A stretch of 64,000 nt of DNA from NCBI RefSeq assembly GCF_949774975.1, contig NC_083105.1:71006924-71070923 (forward strand), read 5' to 3'. Below, piece by piece: positions 11,124 through 22,649 of this stretch (positions within the stretch are counted from its first letter, which is position 1; every line of letters starts with the position of its first letter). The notes below the pieces were generated by a model. It was given only the letters and a program-made list of their open reading frames with translations, made no database searches and was not told the DNA's origin. The stretch is from Lagenorhynchus albirostris. Lineage: Eukaryota > Chordata > Mammalia > Artiodactyla > Delphinidae. A program made the position numbers and the translations under genes.

Positions 11124-12167
11124 ATTTATTTCTGCTCTGATCTTTATGATTTCTTTCCTTCTACTAACTTTGGGTTTTGTTTTTTCTTCTTTCTCTAGTT
11201 CCTTTAGGTGTAGGGTTAGATTGCTTATTTGAGATTTTTCTTGTTTCTTGAGGTAGGATTGTATTGCTGTAAACTTCCCTCTTAGAACTGCTTTTGCTAC
11301 TTCCCATATGTTTTGGATTGTTGTGCTTTCTTTGTCATTTGTCTCTAGGTATTTTTTTATTTCTTTGATTTCTTCAGTGATCTCTTGGTTATTTAGTAGC
11401 GTATTGTTTAGCTTCCATATGTATGTGTTTTTTATATGTTTTTCCCTGTCATTTATTTCTAACCCCATAGTGTTGTGGTCGGAAAAGTTGCTTGATATGA
11501 TTTCAATTTTCTTAAAGTTACCGAGGCTTCATATGTGACCCAAGATGTGATCTATCCTGGAGAATGTTCCATGTGCTCATAAGAAGAAAGTGTAATCTGC
11601 TGTTTTGGGATAGAATGTCCTATAAATATCAATTAAATCTATCTGGTCTAGTTTGTCATTTAAAGCTTGTGTTTCCTTATTAATATTCTGTCTGGATGGT
11701 CTGTCCATTGGTGTAAGTGGGGTGTTAAAAGTCCCCTACTATTACTGTGTTACTGTCGAATTCCTCTTTTATAGCTGTTAGCATTTGCCATATGTATTGA
11801 GGTGCTCCTATGCTGGGTGCATATTTATTTATAACTGTTATGTCTTCTTCTTGGATTGATCCCTTGATTATTATGTAGTGTCCTTCCTTGGCTCTTGTAA
11901 CATTTTTATTTTAAAGTCTATTTTATCTGATATGAGTATTGCTACTCCAACTTTCTTTTGATTTCCATTTGCATGGGATATCTTTTTCCATCCTTTCACT
12001 TTCAGTCTGTATGTGTCCCTAGTTCTGAAGTGGATCTCTTGTAGACAGCAATATGTATAGGTTTGTTTTTGTACCCATTCAGTATGCCTGTGTAGGTGTC
12101 TTTTGGTTGGGGCATTTAAATCATTCACATTTAAGGTAATTATTGATATGTATGTTCCTATTACCAT
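11124..12167 (-). pseudogene. L1-A ORF2, N-terminal part, broken
   Basis: Starts at the ATG 12165-12167 (MVIGTYISIITLNVNDLNAP), the APE-type endonuclease N-terminus. A 98-codon frame (11871-12167) covers QEIHFRTRDTYRLKVKGWKK and VAILISDKIDF. A shifted frame near 10971-11468 carries the end of the endonuclease and linker and overlaps the L1-B junction. In-frame stops and shifts are present, and the remainder lies at 675-3761. Confidence 0.88.
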
Positions 12168-12225
12168 TTTCTTAATTGTTTTGGGTTTGTTTTTGTAGGT
12201 CCTTTTCTTTTCTTGTGCTTCCCAC

Positions 12226-13152
12226 TTAGAGAAGTTATTTTAGCGTTTGCTGTAGAGCTGGTTTGGTGGTGCTGAATCCTCTTAGCTTTTGCTTGCCTGA
12301 GAAGCTTTTGATTTCTCCATCAAATCTGAATGAGATCCTTTCCAGGTAGAGTAATCTTTGTTATAGGTTCTTCCCTTTCATCACTTTAAATATATCATGC
12401 CACTGCCTTCTGGTTTGTAGAGTTTCTGATGAGAAAGCAGCTGTTAACCTTATGGGAGTTCCCTTGTATGTTATTTGTAGCTTTTCCTTTTGTGGCTTTT
12501 AATAATTTTTCTTTGTTTTTAATTTTTGTCAATTTGATTACTATATGTCTCAGTGTGTTTCTCCTTGGGTGTATCCTGCCTGGGACTCTGTGCATTTCCT
12601 GGACTTGGGTGGCTATTTCCTTTCCCATGTTAGGGAAGTTTTAGACTATAATCTCTTTAAATATTTTCTCGGGTCCTTTCTCTCTCTCTTCTTCTGGGAC
12701 CCTATAATGTGAATGTTGGTACGTTTAATGTTGCCCTAGAGGTCTCTTAGGCTGTCTTCATTTCTTTTCATTCTTTTTCCTTTATTCTGTTCCACAGCAG
12801 TGAATTCCACCATTCTGTCTTCCAGGTCACTTATCCATTCTTCTGCCTCAGTTATTCTGCTATTGATTCCCTCTAGTGTATTTTTCATTTCAGTTATTGT
12901 ATTGTTCATCTCTGTTTGTTTGTTCTTTAATTCTCCTAGGTGTTTGTTTTTTAATTCTTCTAGGTCTTCGTTAAACATTTCTTGCATCTTCTCCATCTTT
13001 GCCTCCATCCTTTTTCCGAGGTCCTGGATCATCTTGCCTATCATTATTCTGAATTCTTTTTCTGGAAGCTTGCCTATTTCTACTTCCTTTAGTTGTTTTC
13101 CTGGGATTTTATCTTGTTCCTTCATCTGGTACATAGTCCTCTGCCTTTTCAT
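12226..13152 (-). pseudogene. L1-A ORF1, broken
   Basis: Minus-strand ORF1p gene, ATG at 13152, ancestral TAA at 12226-12228 (about 309 codons). The 138-codon frame 12736-13152 (MKRQRTMYQMKEQDKIPG...) contains the trimerising coiled coil. Its helix holds a short internal duplication (LEELKNKHLGELKNKQ) shared with the ORF1 of L1-C (57883). The 3' half (RNA-binding domain) has lost frame; part is readable at 12395-12628. Confidence 0.88.
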
Positions 13153-13998
13153 TTTGTCTATCTTTCTGTGAATGTGGTTTTCATTCTACAGGCTGCAAGT
13201 TTGTAGTTCTTCTTGCTTCTTCTATCTGCCCTCTGGTGGATGAGGCTGTCTAAGAGGCTTTTGCAAGCTTCCTGATGGGAGGGACCGGTGGTGGGTAGAG
13301 CTGAGTGTTGCTCTGGCAGACAGAGCTCAGTAAAACTTCAATCTGCTTGTCTGCTGATGGGTGGATCAGAGTTCCCTCCCTGTTGGTTGTTTGGCCTGAG
13401 GTGACCCAACACCAGAGCCCACACTCTCCTTGGTGGGGCTAATGGTGGACTCTGGGAAGGCTCACACCAAAGAATACTTCCCAGAACTTCTGCTGCCAGT
13501 GTCCTTGTCTCCGTGGTGAGCCACAGCCACCCCCCGCCTTGGCAGGAGACTGTCCAACACTAGCAGGTAGGTCTGGTTCAGTCTCTTCTGGGGTCACTGC
13601 TCCTTCCCCCCTGAGTGCTAGTGTGCACACTACTTTGTGTGTGCCCTCCAAGGGTGGAATCACTGTTTCTGTCAAAGTACCACAGTACTCCCAGTCCTGT
13701 TGAAGTACCACAATCAAATCCTGCTAGCCTTCAAAGTCTGATTCTCTAGGAATTCCTCCTCCTGTTACAGACCCCCCAGTTTGGGAAGCCTGACGTGGGG
13801 CTCAGAACCTTTACTCCAGTGGGTGGACTTCTGTGGTATAAGTGTTCTTCAGTTTGTGAGTCACCCACCTAATGGTTACGGGATTTGATTTTATTGTGAT
13901 TGCACCCCTCCTGCCATCTCATTGAAGCTTCTCCTTTGTCTTTGGATGTGGGGTATCTTTCTTGGTGAGTTCCAATGTCTTCCTGTCGATGATTGTTT
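13153..13998 (-). other. L1-A 5' UTR
   Basis: About 0.85 kb preceding L1-A ORF1. It is recognised by its close reverse match to the L1-C 5' UTR at 57055-57880, including the shared 'GTGGGTGGAC' and 'CCCCACGTCAGGCTTCC' regions. It is a promoter type distinct from the L1-B 5' UTR. Confidence 0.82.
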
Positions 13999-15363
13999 AA
14001 CCTAGACATGTCTTTAAAGTCATCAACATTAAGTACAATACTTTTATTGTGCCTAGGTTTAACATAAGCTAAATAAAATCTTGTTGTATCTGTTGCAAAT
14101 TTGTCAGCAAGGAAAGTAGCTTGATGTGAAGAAAATTTTAAGGAAAGAAAATGCAAATGAGATAAGAGCTTTAAGTGAACTTTAAAAAATAATTATATTT
14201 TAGGAATATCTACCTAAAATTAATCTCTCCAGATGTTTGACAACTTGAAAGTTAGAACTGTGCTAAGGTAAATTATGTGATGGAAGGTTTATGGAAAGTG
14301 GATCCCAAGAAAAGAGTTTTGTGCATGGTCAGGATTGACTAAGTTTAAAATAGGTTTAATCAAGTAAGTGAATTTTAAAAGTAAGCCAATACAAAACTTG
14401 AATTTGGCTTTTCTCTCTGTTAAGAAGACAAGTTTTCTTAAGATGTTGATCTGCCTTTGATAACAGATTTTAAGTTTCTTTACCTTTTAAGTGATCTGTT
14501 CTGTATTTGCCTTTGAAATCTTTTATTGTTACTTTGGCTAAGTGAATAACTGTTGTTTCACAGTGACCTGTTATCCTATCTGATTGAGTGTTTTAAACAC
14601 TTTTTATATATTTTTTTGGACAAATCTTCCCAAATCAAATTTTAGTGAAGTTCCTTTGACCTCTAGCTAACGTTGGGATGATTCAAAGGTCCCCTGAAAC
14701 ACCCCAAAGAGAGATATTAACTAATTAGGTTGACTTAATGTATTGAATTACATGGGAAATGTTGTCAAATAAATAATAAATCTTCTTAGGTTATATAGTA
14801 TGGCAAATGATATAGGTATTCGAGGGATTATATGGAGTTCCTAAAATTTGATATGTCCTGGCAAAATGTTATCAGTCATAATTCTAGTTATTATCTGAAA
14901 ATGTTGTATGTCACAGCAGTAACCAAGTTACTTTGTCAATTGTATTGTAATCAGATTTAAATGTGCCTTCTTAAGTCTTTTGTCATTATAGACAAGTTAT
15001 GGTTTCACTCTGATGCCTTTTCAAAAATGCTTCCTCTTCAAGAAGATTTATAGAAAGGACTTTTGGCTAAATATAAGTTTCTGACTTTCAGACCATAATG
15101 TTGAATGGGGTAAGAAATTGAAAAATTCTAATGGGAAACCTGATGGCTTCATGAAGCTATTAATAAAAAGAATTAGTTACATAGGACTGAGTGATAAGGT
15201 GAATATGGTTATAATTTTTATGGTTTCTATCTGAAAAATGACTGGTTTAAATCTGGATTTTCCAGGTGTAAGGAAAACCTTCCCCTTAAACTAATTATGA
15301 CTTACAGTAATTTGGTAAATTATACCTTTGTAAGCAGAATTGAAACATTTATCTTTTTCTCTC
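13999..15363. other. Unassigned 1.36 kb AT-rich stretch between L1-A and the 18S fragment
   Basis: No coding frame of note and no repeat that I can name with confidence. The frame 13869-14156 (minus) overlaps the L1-A 5' UTR and is chance. Given the LTR-like sequence downstream (16.0-17.0 kb), degenerate endogenous retrovirus internal sequence is possible. I see no protease, RT or env motif to support it. Confidence 0.4.
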
Positions 15364-15520
15364 TTCCTGGTTGATCCTGCCTGTAGCATATGCATGTCTG
15401 GAAGATTAAGCCATGCATGTCTAAGTATGCATGGCCAGTATAGTAAAACTGCAGATGGCTCATTACATCAGTTATGGTACCTTTGGTCACTCCTTATTGT
15501 AACTGGATTATAACTAGTTA
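15364..15520 (+). pseudogene. Truncated 18S rRNA pseudogene (5' end of the small-subunit rRNA)
   Basis: The sequence starts TTCCTGGTTGATCCTGCC, the conserved first bases of eukaryotic 18S rRNA. It continues through GATTAAGCCATGCATGTC, GGCTCATTACATCAG and TTATGGTACCTTTGGTCAC, in order, to about 15492, with a weaker match to about 15520. Comparing by eye with the remembered consensus gives roughly 15 differences in about 128 bases, several at CpG positions. Only about the first 130-155 of some 1,870 bases are present. It is therefore a retrocopied or translocated fragment, not a working rRNA gene. No obvious poly(A) or target duplication was found. Confidence 0.88.
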
Positions 15521-16019
15521 TACTCATCATTGTTTTAATTTGTTCTTTGTTTCCAAGTTGTTTGTGTCTCCCTGCTGCACTATGTCTTTGTCAATATTAC
15601 TAGATACATTACTTATATCCTGTCTATTCTATAAGATTGTTGTCTCTTACAATACCTAATGTGTAACCAGCCCTCCAACAGAACTTCTCTGGCTAAACAT
15701 CTTGAGAAAATAGATCACTTTTATAAGATAAAATAATTGTAATAGTCTGATTCTAGATATGGGAAGAAGCAACAAGAGAAAATGTCTTCTGGACTATAAT
15801 TAGATAGAGGATACAGAGAATTTTTAATTGTCAAGAGGGCCTAATCCAAAAACTAACACCTGGAGTGGCATATCAAGAATTTTCAACTGATCTGGGATAA
15901 GCCTCCTAGAACCATGGGACAAAATTTGATCATGAAATGTCTCCCAAATATTGGTCAAATTCCTGACCAAGAGGAGAGGATCTGAGAAATGAAATATTTC
16001 CTGCATATCAGTCATCAGA
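15521..16019. other. Unassigned stretch after the 18S fragment
   Basis: About 500 bp with no recognisable gene or repeat. It may belong to the LTR-related sequence that follows. Confidence 0.4.
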
Positions 16020-16348
16020 GATTATAGCCTTCCAACATGAGGAAAGCCCTGAGGAAACTCAAGAAGGAGAATATCTGCCATCTAGCAGCCGTCAGACGGC
16101 AGCCACTCCCTATGGTGAGCCCTGGGGAAACTCAGGATATGAGAATACAGGATACAGGTCCCAGATAGCTGAAGTGCATATCAAGGGAATGATTTCAGTG
16201 AGCCCAGACTCTTGCAACCTTCCATACATAGAAAAGCACTAAACTCCTTAACTTGAGATGCTGCCTCCTGGGCTTGAAGCCCTCAAAATTCCCGCCAAAT
16301 AAATCATAACTCTCATCTGTTAGGTTGTGAATTTTTTTTAAGTCTACA
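16020..16348 (+). mobile_element. Possible LTR 3' end (endogenous retrovirus, solo or remnant)
   Basis: The segment has the layout of an LTR 3' part: AATAAA at 16298-16303 shortly after CCTCCTGGGCTTGAAGCCC, a short GTTAGGTTGTG block, and a possible terminal CA at ~16348. An internal near-repeat of CCCTGAGGAAACTCAAGAAG and CCCTGGGGAAACTCAGGATA (about 16047 and 16120) is visible. The 5' edge is not defined, and no primer-binding site or gag/pol frame follows. The call is inference from layout. Confidence 0.35.
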
Positions 16349-16489
16349 GGTGTAAAGGAGACACTTTCCAGAGAGGAACAAAAGAAACAACAAAGAGAAC
16401 AAAAGGAACGCTGGCACAGATGGTGGACACTCGCAGAAAGATCCATCTGACAAAGCAATTAGAACAGTTGTCACCTCTTTTTCCACAAG

Positions 16490-17007
16490 ATTGTGGAATG
16501 GACATTGACAGTGGGGAATTTTAACAGGGAAGAGCTAAATCTGACTACATGTTGGATCTGTTTCTTTTACTTTAACCTTTGCTTCCTGTTGCTTTTATTC
16601 ACTAAAAGGATACTGTCTATGAACAATGGCTTGCCTCAGGGAACACTGCCCCTCTGCCTGAATATTAAACCAAAGTGCCTTTGTTCAGGGAAACATCCTG
16701 ATCCTGTCCACTTGTGGATGGCTGCAAGAAAGAAGAAAGTAACACATCCCCTCCCCGAGGCTGGCCATTCCAGGGGATATTTGAAAATCTTATGGCCTTT
16801 TTACTTTACTTCCTCATCTCCTCCCCCTCTCTGTTGTATAAAACAAACTGGGATCCAAACCCCAATAAGATGGTTTTTTGGAGACACTAGTCTGCCATCT
16901 TCTTGGTCTGCCGGCTTTCCGAATAAAGTCATATTCCTTGCCTCAACACCTCAACTTCCAATTCATTGGCCTGTCATGCAGTGAGCAAAGTGAGCTCAGA
17001 CTCAGTA
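16490..17007 (+). mobile_element. Candidate class I (gamma-type) LTR remnant
   Basis: About 0.5 kb with LTR-like features: a possible TG start at ~16492, a TATAAAA box near 16837-16843, AATAAAG at 16922-16928, then a T/C-rich R-U5-like stretch (ATATTCCTTGCCTCAACACC), ending near 17007. The 163-codon frame 16493-16984 is chance reading through it. The spacing of TATA box to poly(A) signal (~80 bp) fits a gammaretroviral LTR. No second LTR or viral gene is recognised, so this is a solo or fragmentary LTR. It abuts the L1-D fragment. Confidence 0.5.
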
Positions 17008-18186
17008 ACAAAAGCATTTCTAAGAGGGAAGTTTATATCAGTACAGTCTTACCTCAGGAAACAAGAAAAATCACAAATGAACAAACTGACCTTACACCTA
17101 AAGCAACTAGAGAAAGAAGAACAAACAAAACCCAAAGTTAGTAGAAGGAAAGAGATCATAAATATCAGAGCAGAAATAAATAGAAATAGAGACAGAAACG
17201 AAGCAAACAATAGAAAAGATCAATGAAACTAAAACTGGTTCTTTGAAAAGGTAAAGAAAATTGATAAACCCTTAGCCAGACTCATCAGGAAAATAAGGGA
17301 GAGGGCTCAAATCAATAAAATTAGAAATGAAAAAGAAGTTACAATATACACCACAGAAATACGAAGGATCTTAAGAGACTACTAGAAGTAACTATAGGCC
17401 AATAAAATGGACAACCTGGAAGAAAAGGACACATTCTTAGCAAAGTACAATCTCCCAAGTCTGAACCAGGAAGAAATAGAAAATATGAACAGATCAATCA
17501 CAAGTACTGGAATTGAAACTATGATTTAAAAACTCCCAACAAACAAAAGTCCTGGACCAGATGGCTTCACAGGTGAATTCTATCAAACATTTACAGAAGA
17601 GTTCACATCTATCCTTCTGAAATTATTCCAAAAAATTGCAGAGGAAAGAACACTCCCAAACTCATTTTATGAGGCTGCCATCACCCTGATAGCAAAACAA
17701 TGATACCACAAAAAAGAAAATTACAGGCCAAAATCACTAATGAAAATAGACTCAAAATCTTCAACAAAATAGCAGTCTGAATCCAGCAACACATTAAAAG
17801 GATCATACACCATGATCAAGTAGGATTTATCCCAAGATGCAAGCATTTTTCAATATCCACAAATCAATCAGTGTGATACACCACATCAACAGATTGAAGA
17901 ATAAAAACCATATGATCATCTCAAAAGATGTAGAAAAGGCTTTTGACAAAATTCAGCACCATTCATGAAAAAATTCTCCAGAAATTGAGCATAGAGGGAA
18001 AATATCTCAGCATAACAAAGGCCATATATGACAAACCTAGAAATAAACATACCTAAGGAAACAAAAGACCTGTACTCTGAGAACTATGAGACACTAATGA
18101 AAGAAATCGAAGACAACTTAAACAGATGGAAAGGTTTACCATGTTTTTGGATTGGAAGAATCAATATTGTCAAAATGCCTATACTA
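17008..18186 (+). mobile_element. L1-D, plus-strand LINE-1 fragment (ORF2 linker and RT, internally deleted)
   Basis: L1 ORF2 sequence from the region after the endonuclease (GCATTTCTAAGAGGGAAG) into the RT. The 'SPGPDGF' region is at ~17550, 'FDKIQHH' at ~17945, and there is a jump at ~18032 that removes about 300 bp including the catalytic FADD. The frame resumes (LEINIPKETKDLYSENYETL, 18028-18213) and stops near 18186 without 3' UTR or poly(A). Both ends are truncated. It abuts an older L1 fragment (L1-F), and the order of events is unclear. Confidence 0.85.
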
Positions 18187-19330
18187 CAAGAATCTATGGG
18201 GAAGCAAAAGTAGCAACGGGAAAGGCAAATATATAGTAAGGATTGATGATCACTTAAGTAACACAATACGTAGATTAAAAAACAACACCATATTATAAAA
18301 GTGACTATAACTACAATAAAGAGTAAAAGGGTAAGCTTGAAGATGTAAAATAGTACATCAAAAACCCAAAATGTTGGGGAGGGAAATATAAAATGTAGAT
18401 CTTTAGAATGTGTTTAAGCTTAAATAATTATCAGTTTAAAACAAGTAGATATAATTATCAGTCAGCATACATGAACCCCATGGTAACCACAAATCAAAAA
18501 CCTAATATGGATTCGTAAAAACCAAAAAGAAAGAAACTCAAGCATACTACAAAAGAAAATCATCAAACTACAACAGGAAAAAGAAAAAGAAGAAGAAATG
18601 CACAAAGAAGAACTAAAAAAACAACTGGAAAACAAGGAAGAATGGCAATAAGTACATACCTATCAAAAATTACTTTAAATATTGATGGACTAAATGCTCT
18701 GATCAAAAGACACAGATGGCTAATTGGATAAAAAAAAAAAAAACAAGACTCTTCAATATGCTGCCTACAATATGCTGCCTACAAGAGACTCACTTCAAGG
18801 CAAAAGACACAAACTGAAAGTAAAGAAATGGAATAAGGTATTTTGTGCAAATGGAAATGATGAGAAAGCTGGGGTAGCAATACTCATATCAGACAATATA
18901 GACTTTAAATAAAGGCTATAACAATAGACAAAGAATAACATTGTATACTGATAAAGGAATCAATACAAGAAGATATTATACTTGTTAACACATATGCACC
19001 CAGTACAGGAGCACTTGAATATATAAAGTAAATACTAACAAATGTAAATAGAGAAATTGACAATAATACTATATTAGTAGAAAACAAACTTATGGTTACT
19101 AAAAGGGAGGTGGGAAGGACAAATCACAGCTGTGAGATTAACAGATACAAACCACTATACATAAAATAGATAAGCCAAAAGGATTTCTTATATAACATAG
19201 GGAATTATACCCAATATCTTCTAAAAACCTATAATGGAATATAATCTGTAAAATGCTGAATCACCATCCTACATACCTGAAACTTAACCAATATTGTAAA
19301 TCAACTATACTTCAATTTAAGCAAAAAAGA
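18187..19330 (+). mobile_element. L1-F, older LINE-1 fragment with endonuclease joined to 3' UTR
   Basis: Plus-strand old L1 (L1MA-like by eye). The ORF1-ORF2 linker (~18187-18640) is followed by the ORF2 endonuclease N-terminus (~18643-19070: ITLNIDGL-type start, then KAGVAILISDNIDFK in 18724-18912). It then passes directly into the 3' UTR (~19075-19320: AAACAAACTTATGGTTAC through CAACTATACTTCAATTTAA). All of the RT and the ORF2 C-terminus (over 3 kb) is missing. A 14-bp tandem duplication CAATATGCTGCCTA lies at 18754-18781. Confidence 0.85.
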
Positions 19331-19639
19331 ATCTGTGAAGAGAATCATAGTAAGTGCTGCTTGACCTAGGCACAAGATGTGTTCCTAAAAATCAGGGTAA
19401 TCCAGCATGTCTTCTTAAAAGCAAAATAGAAAAAAGTTAAAAATCAAAAACTGTGTTTGAGAGAGAAACATCAATTTGACCTTATTTTATAATATTTATT
19501 TTTCTCTTCTGTTTAGACAGGAGTCACATTAGACATAAGAAATGAGGAAGTGATAAAAGTTAAAGGAATCAATACATTTAATATCTGACTCTTAAAATGA
19601 ATAAATTAAAATTGGTCTCATTACATTATTCTCAATAGT
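19331..19639. other. Anonymous AT-rich DNA
   Basis: No gene or nameable repeat seen. Confidence 0.6.
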
Positions 19640-19860
19640 GTTTTATAGATTAGTAACAATGATTCTTCTAATTTCTATAAGATTTGAGTTTTTACAAAGC
19701 ACATTTACATCCAATATGTCATTGATCTTCTCTAACCTCAACTGTACAAGGAAGGACAGTTATTATTATCACTGTTATACAGATGAGAAAACTGAGTGCC
19801 AGACCTTTAAATGCATTGTCCAAAGTCACGCTGGAATTTGAACCGTGGTCATCTAATTTT
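19640..19860 (-). repeat. MIR SINE fossil
   Basis: The minus-strand MIR core is visible: ACAGATGAGAAAACTGAG near 19782, followed by CCAAAGTCACGCTGG and ending with GAATTTGAACC. It is an ancient tRNA-derived SINE, heavily diverged. Confidence 0.75.
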
Positions 19861-20489
19861 AGAATCTGATTGATGCTTTTTTTCCATATTTAAACTATTT
19901 AGCTTTCCCCCTCCTTAGTTTTAAAAAGGTTGGCACCAAGAACTATTGCCTTTTTGCTTCTTAAATATCTTCTCAAAGTTGAGGTTGTACACAAAATAGC
20001 TATATTTTTAAACTTTATAATGCCTATTGACCTTATTTTTTCACAAAGCCTATTTTTATATAAATGGCAATTAGACTATTAAAACACTTTTCCCCCACCC
20101 TAATATTAAAAATAAAAACCAACAAAAAAACCCAAGTAAAAACCCAAGTATTAGTCAAGTATGTTTGACCAGAAACCTCTTGGTCTCCCTTAGTATCAGT
20201 GCTATGTAAAAAAGTTAAGTCAACTCAGTGAGATGGAACATTTCAGCCAGAACAATAAACTGGACCATTGGGTTTAATTCAGAAACAAGTCACCTGCAAT
20301 CCTCCTACCAATGATTATTAGACTCTGTTGTATAAATACAGCTTCAGTTAGGAAATAAAGAAGGGGCATAGCTTTCTATTTAATAAAATACCTGTGTTCT
20401 AGCCTGTGAGAATCTTGACCTCTAAAAAATCTTTTGTTTCATAAAATATGCATTTTCATTATTTAACCTATTCTATAAAAGCCTACATG
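19861..20489. other. Anonymous AT-rich DNA
   Basis: No gene or nameable repeat seen. Confidence 0.6.
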
Positions 20490-20590
20490 ACGGTGGAGAT
20501 TTTTATCTTTGTTCACTGTTGTAACTCTGATGTCTAAAACAATGTCTGGCACATGGTAGATATTCTACATATATTTGCTGAATGAATGAA
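20490..20590 (+). repeat. L2 LINE 3' tail fossil
   Basis: Short L2 3' end: TTTGTTCACTGTTGTAAC, then AATGTCTGGCACATGGTAG and TTTGCTGAATGAATGAA at the end. Confidence 0.75.
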
Positions 20591-20642
20591 GAAAATTCAT
20601 AAGCAAAGATTTAGTAAAGAAATTGGTTTCCCATCTACTTTT

Positions 20643-20854
20643 CTGTTTTTTTTTTTTTTTTTTTTTTTTTTTTTGTGGTACGCAGCCCTCTCACCGGTGT
20701 GGCCTCTCCCGTTGCGGGGATGCACAGGCTCAGTTGCCATGGCCCACGGGCCCAGCTGCTCCGCGGCATGTGGGATCCTCCCAGACCGGGGCACGAACCC
20801 ATGTCCCCTACATCGGCAGGCAGACTCTCAACAACTGCACCACCAGGGAAGCCC
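20643..20854 (-). mobile_element. CHR SINE, probably young
   Basis: Minus-strand CHR SINE with a 29-base uninterrupted T tract (20646-20674), representing the poly(A) tail. A perfect 14-bp duplication TCCCATCTACTTTT lies at 20629-20642 and 20855-20868. The head AGGGAAGCCC is at the right edge. The pure tail and intact duplication suggest a relatively recent insertion. Frames at 20586-21036 on both strands are artefacts of this element. Confidence 0.96.
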
Positions 20855-20868
20855 TCCCATCTACTTTT

Positions 20869-22649
20869 AAATAACATGGATATGTAGGCAGGATTTGGGT
20901 CATCGATAGCAGTTTTAAAATCTATTCCTTGTCTGTTCTTCACCCTATCCTCAACTCTGATGCCTCCACTTATTTGGCATAATCCCTGCAAACTCAGTGA
21001 TGTAGTCAGGTGAGGATGGAATCCTATCTTTTCCATAGTCTTTCATCTTTTCACTAACCTCTGATAATGTGTTTTTCTACCACCTATTCTAACTGCCTTC
21101 CATTAATCTGATAAACACTAACATTGACTTCTTGTCAGCTAAACACTTACTGCATTACCTCCTGTAAACAGTTGGACCCCCAACAGGCATATTTCTCTAG
21201 AACAGCTGCTAATAAAGTTAGCAGCAGTCTTGTGAAAATTGCAAGGAAATTATCTAAATATTAAATTAATATACATGATCTAAAATGAAAAATAACATGC
21301 AATAAAATATCAATCAAAACAAAATACCTATTGTTAAACTTCAAGTTAACATTCTTTGCTAGGTATTACTAATTCTACTTTATTTAATTAAATCGAACAA
21401 ATTGCCAAAAGAAAGTTAACTCTTGTGTTTCTGAAAAATTCTGTTCTCATTTGCATGCAAACTTAGGCTGCTGTCTGGTGAACTTTGGCATCTAAATTTC
21501 CATAGGTCTTGTTCTACTGGTATGCGCTTTCCAAAATTAATGTTCTTTAGTTTTTTTCAATGTCTAAATGAATTATGGAACTTATCAAAGAGAAAAATTG
21601 GTTAAATAGTCATATTAAAATATGCATTTTATGCCTTTATGGATAAACATACTTTAAATTATTTAGTATTCAGAAAATAATCCACCAGAATGGTTTTAAT
21701 TGTGTAGCCTTTTTTGTCCATTGACTCATAATATCTTTCAAATTTAATTGTTCTATATATATTATAGTTGGCAGTGTTCAGCTTGAGCTTAAAGCCTAAT
21801 GTAATAACCCTGTCTGAAGCAGATTTACAACAGAGAACATATTGGAGGGAAACCTCATTACCTCCTTTTTCTCAAACAGATTATTTTGATGTGCGCATTG
21901 GTCAATAGCACATCTTTCTGTGTTGGCATTAAATTGCACTCAAATTTCTATAACTGATAATAATAAAAACAAAATATCATTACTAACTATTCGAGAATAT
22001 ATTCCTTTGCTTTATGTCCCAACTCCAGCACTAAACTTTTTATCTCTCCCCAAGACCTATAGGTTTTGTATCATTTTTCAAATATCTGAATGCACTCATT
22101 CCCTTTACTTTTTAAAATGAGTCATTAATTCCTACATTTTAGTAGAATAATTTATTTTTAAACAGATACTCCCTACTCCATTTCTAAAATGCCATTTTAA
22201 AATTATGTTTTTAATCAACCTCACAAATATCCCTGAATAAATCATATCTCAGCAACTTAAAATTCTGCATGCCACCTTTCCTTCCCTATATAACCCTGAA
22301 TTGAACAAAATCGCAAGTATTTTAACATTTAAAATAAAAGTTTAATCTATGAGGATGTGAACCTAAACTTATCTGATTCATAGTGAAATGCAGTTTTAAT
22401 TTTGCTCCCTACAGAATTATTTATAGGCAAACATTTCTTGAATTACATCCAAATTAGTTTAGTCCAAAATAGCTTTTAATAAGATAGTTTTACACTCATG
22501 AAGATAATCTACCACATGCACTTCGAGGATAATGTTGAATATACTTCCTGTGTTCTTCCAGTTTCAAACCTATTAATGTTAAAAGAGCACGTGTCACTAA
22601 AATCTCTCAGTCTAATGTGGAGGTCATAGCATAGCTGAAAATCTGGTTT
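20869..22649. other. Anonymous AT-rich DNA
   Basis: About 1.8 kb with no coding signature and no repeat that I can name. Confidence 0.55.

Larger units (their letters stand above)
11114..13998 (-). mobile_element. L1-A, right (5') part of the interrupted LINE-1
   Basis: Continuation of L1-A beyond the L1-B insertion: the ORF2 N-terminal part (11114-12167), ORF1 (12226-13152) and 5' UTR (~13153-13998). The 5' UTR matches the plus-strand L1-C 5' UTR (57055-57880) in reverse, for example the blocks at 13920-13990 and 13790-13880. Compared with L1-C it lacks about the first 80-90 bases, so it is slightly 5' truncated. Its 5' UTR is unrelated to that of L1-B. Confidence 0.92.

Noticed and set aside
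20586..21036. Overlapping frames on both strands with polyphenylalanine or polylysine
   Set aside because: They are produced by the CHR SINE and its poly(A) tail. The same 'SLLWPLPLRSTGSG'-type peptide recurs at every CHR copy.
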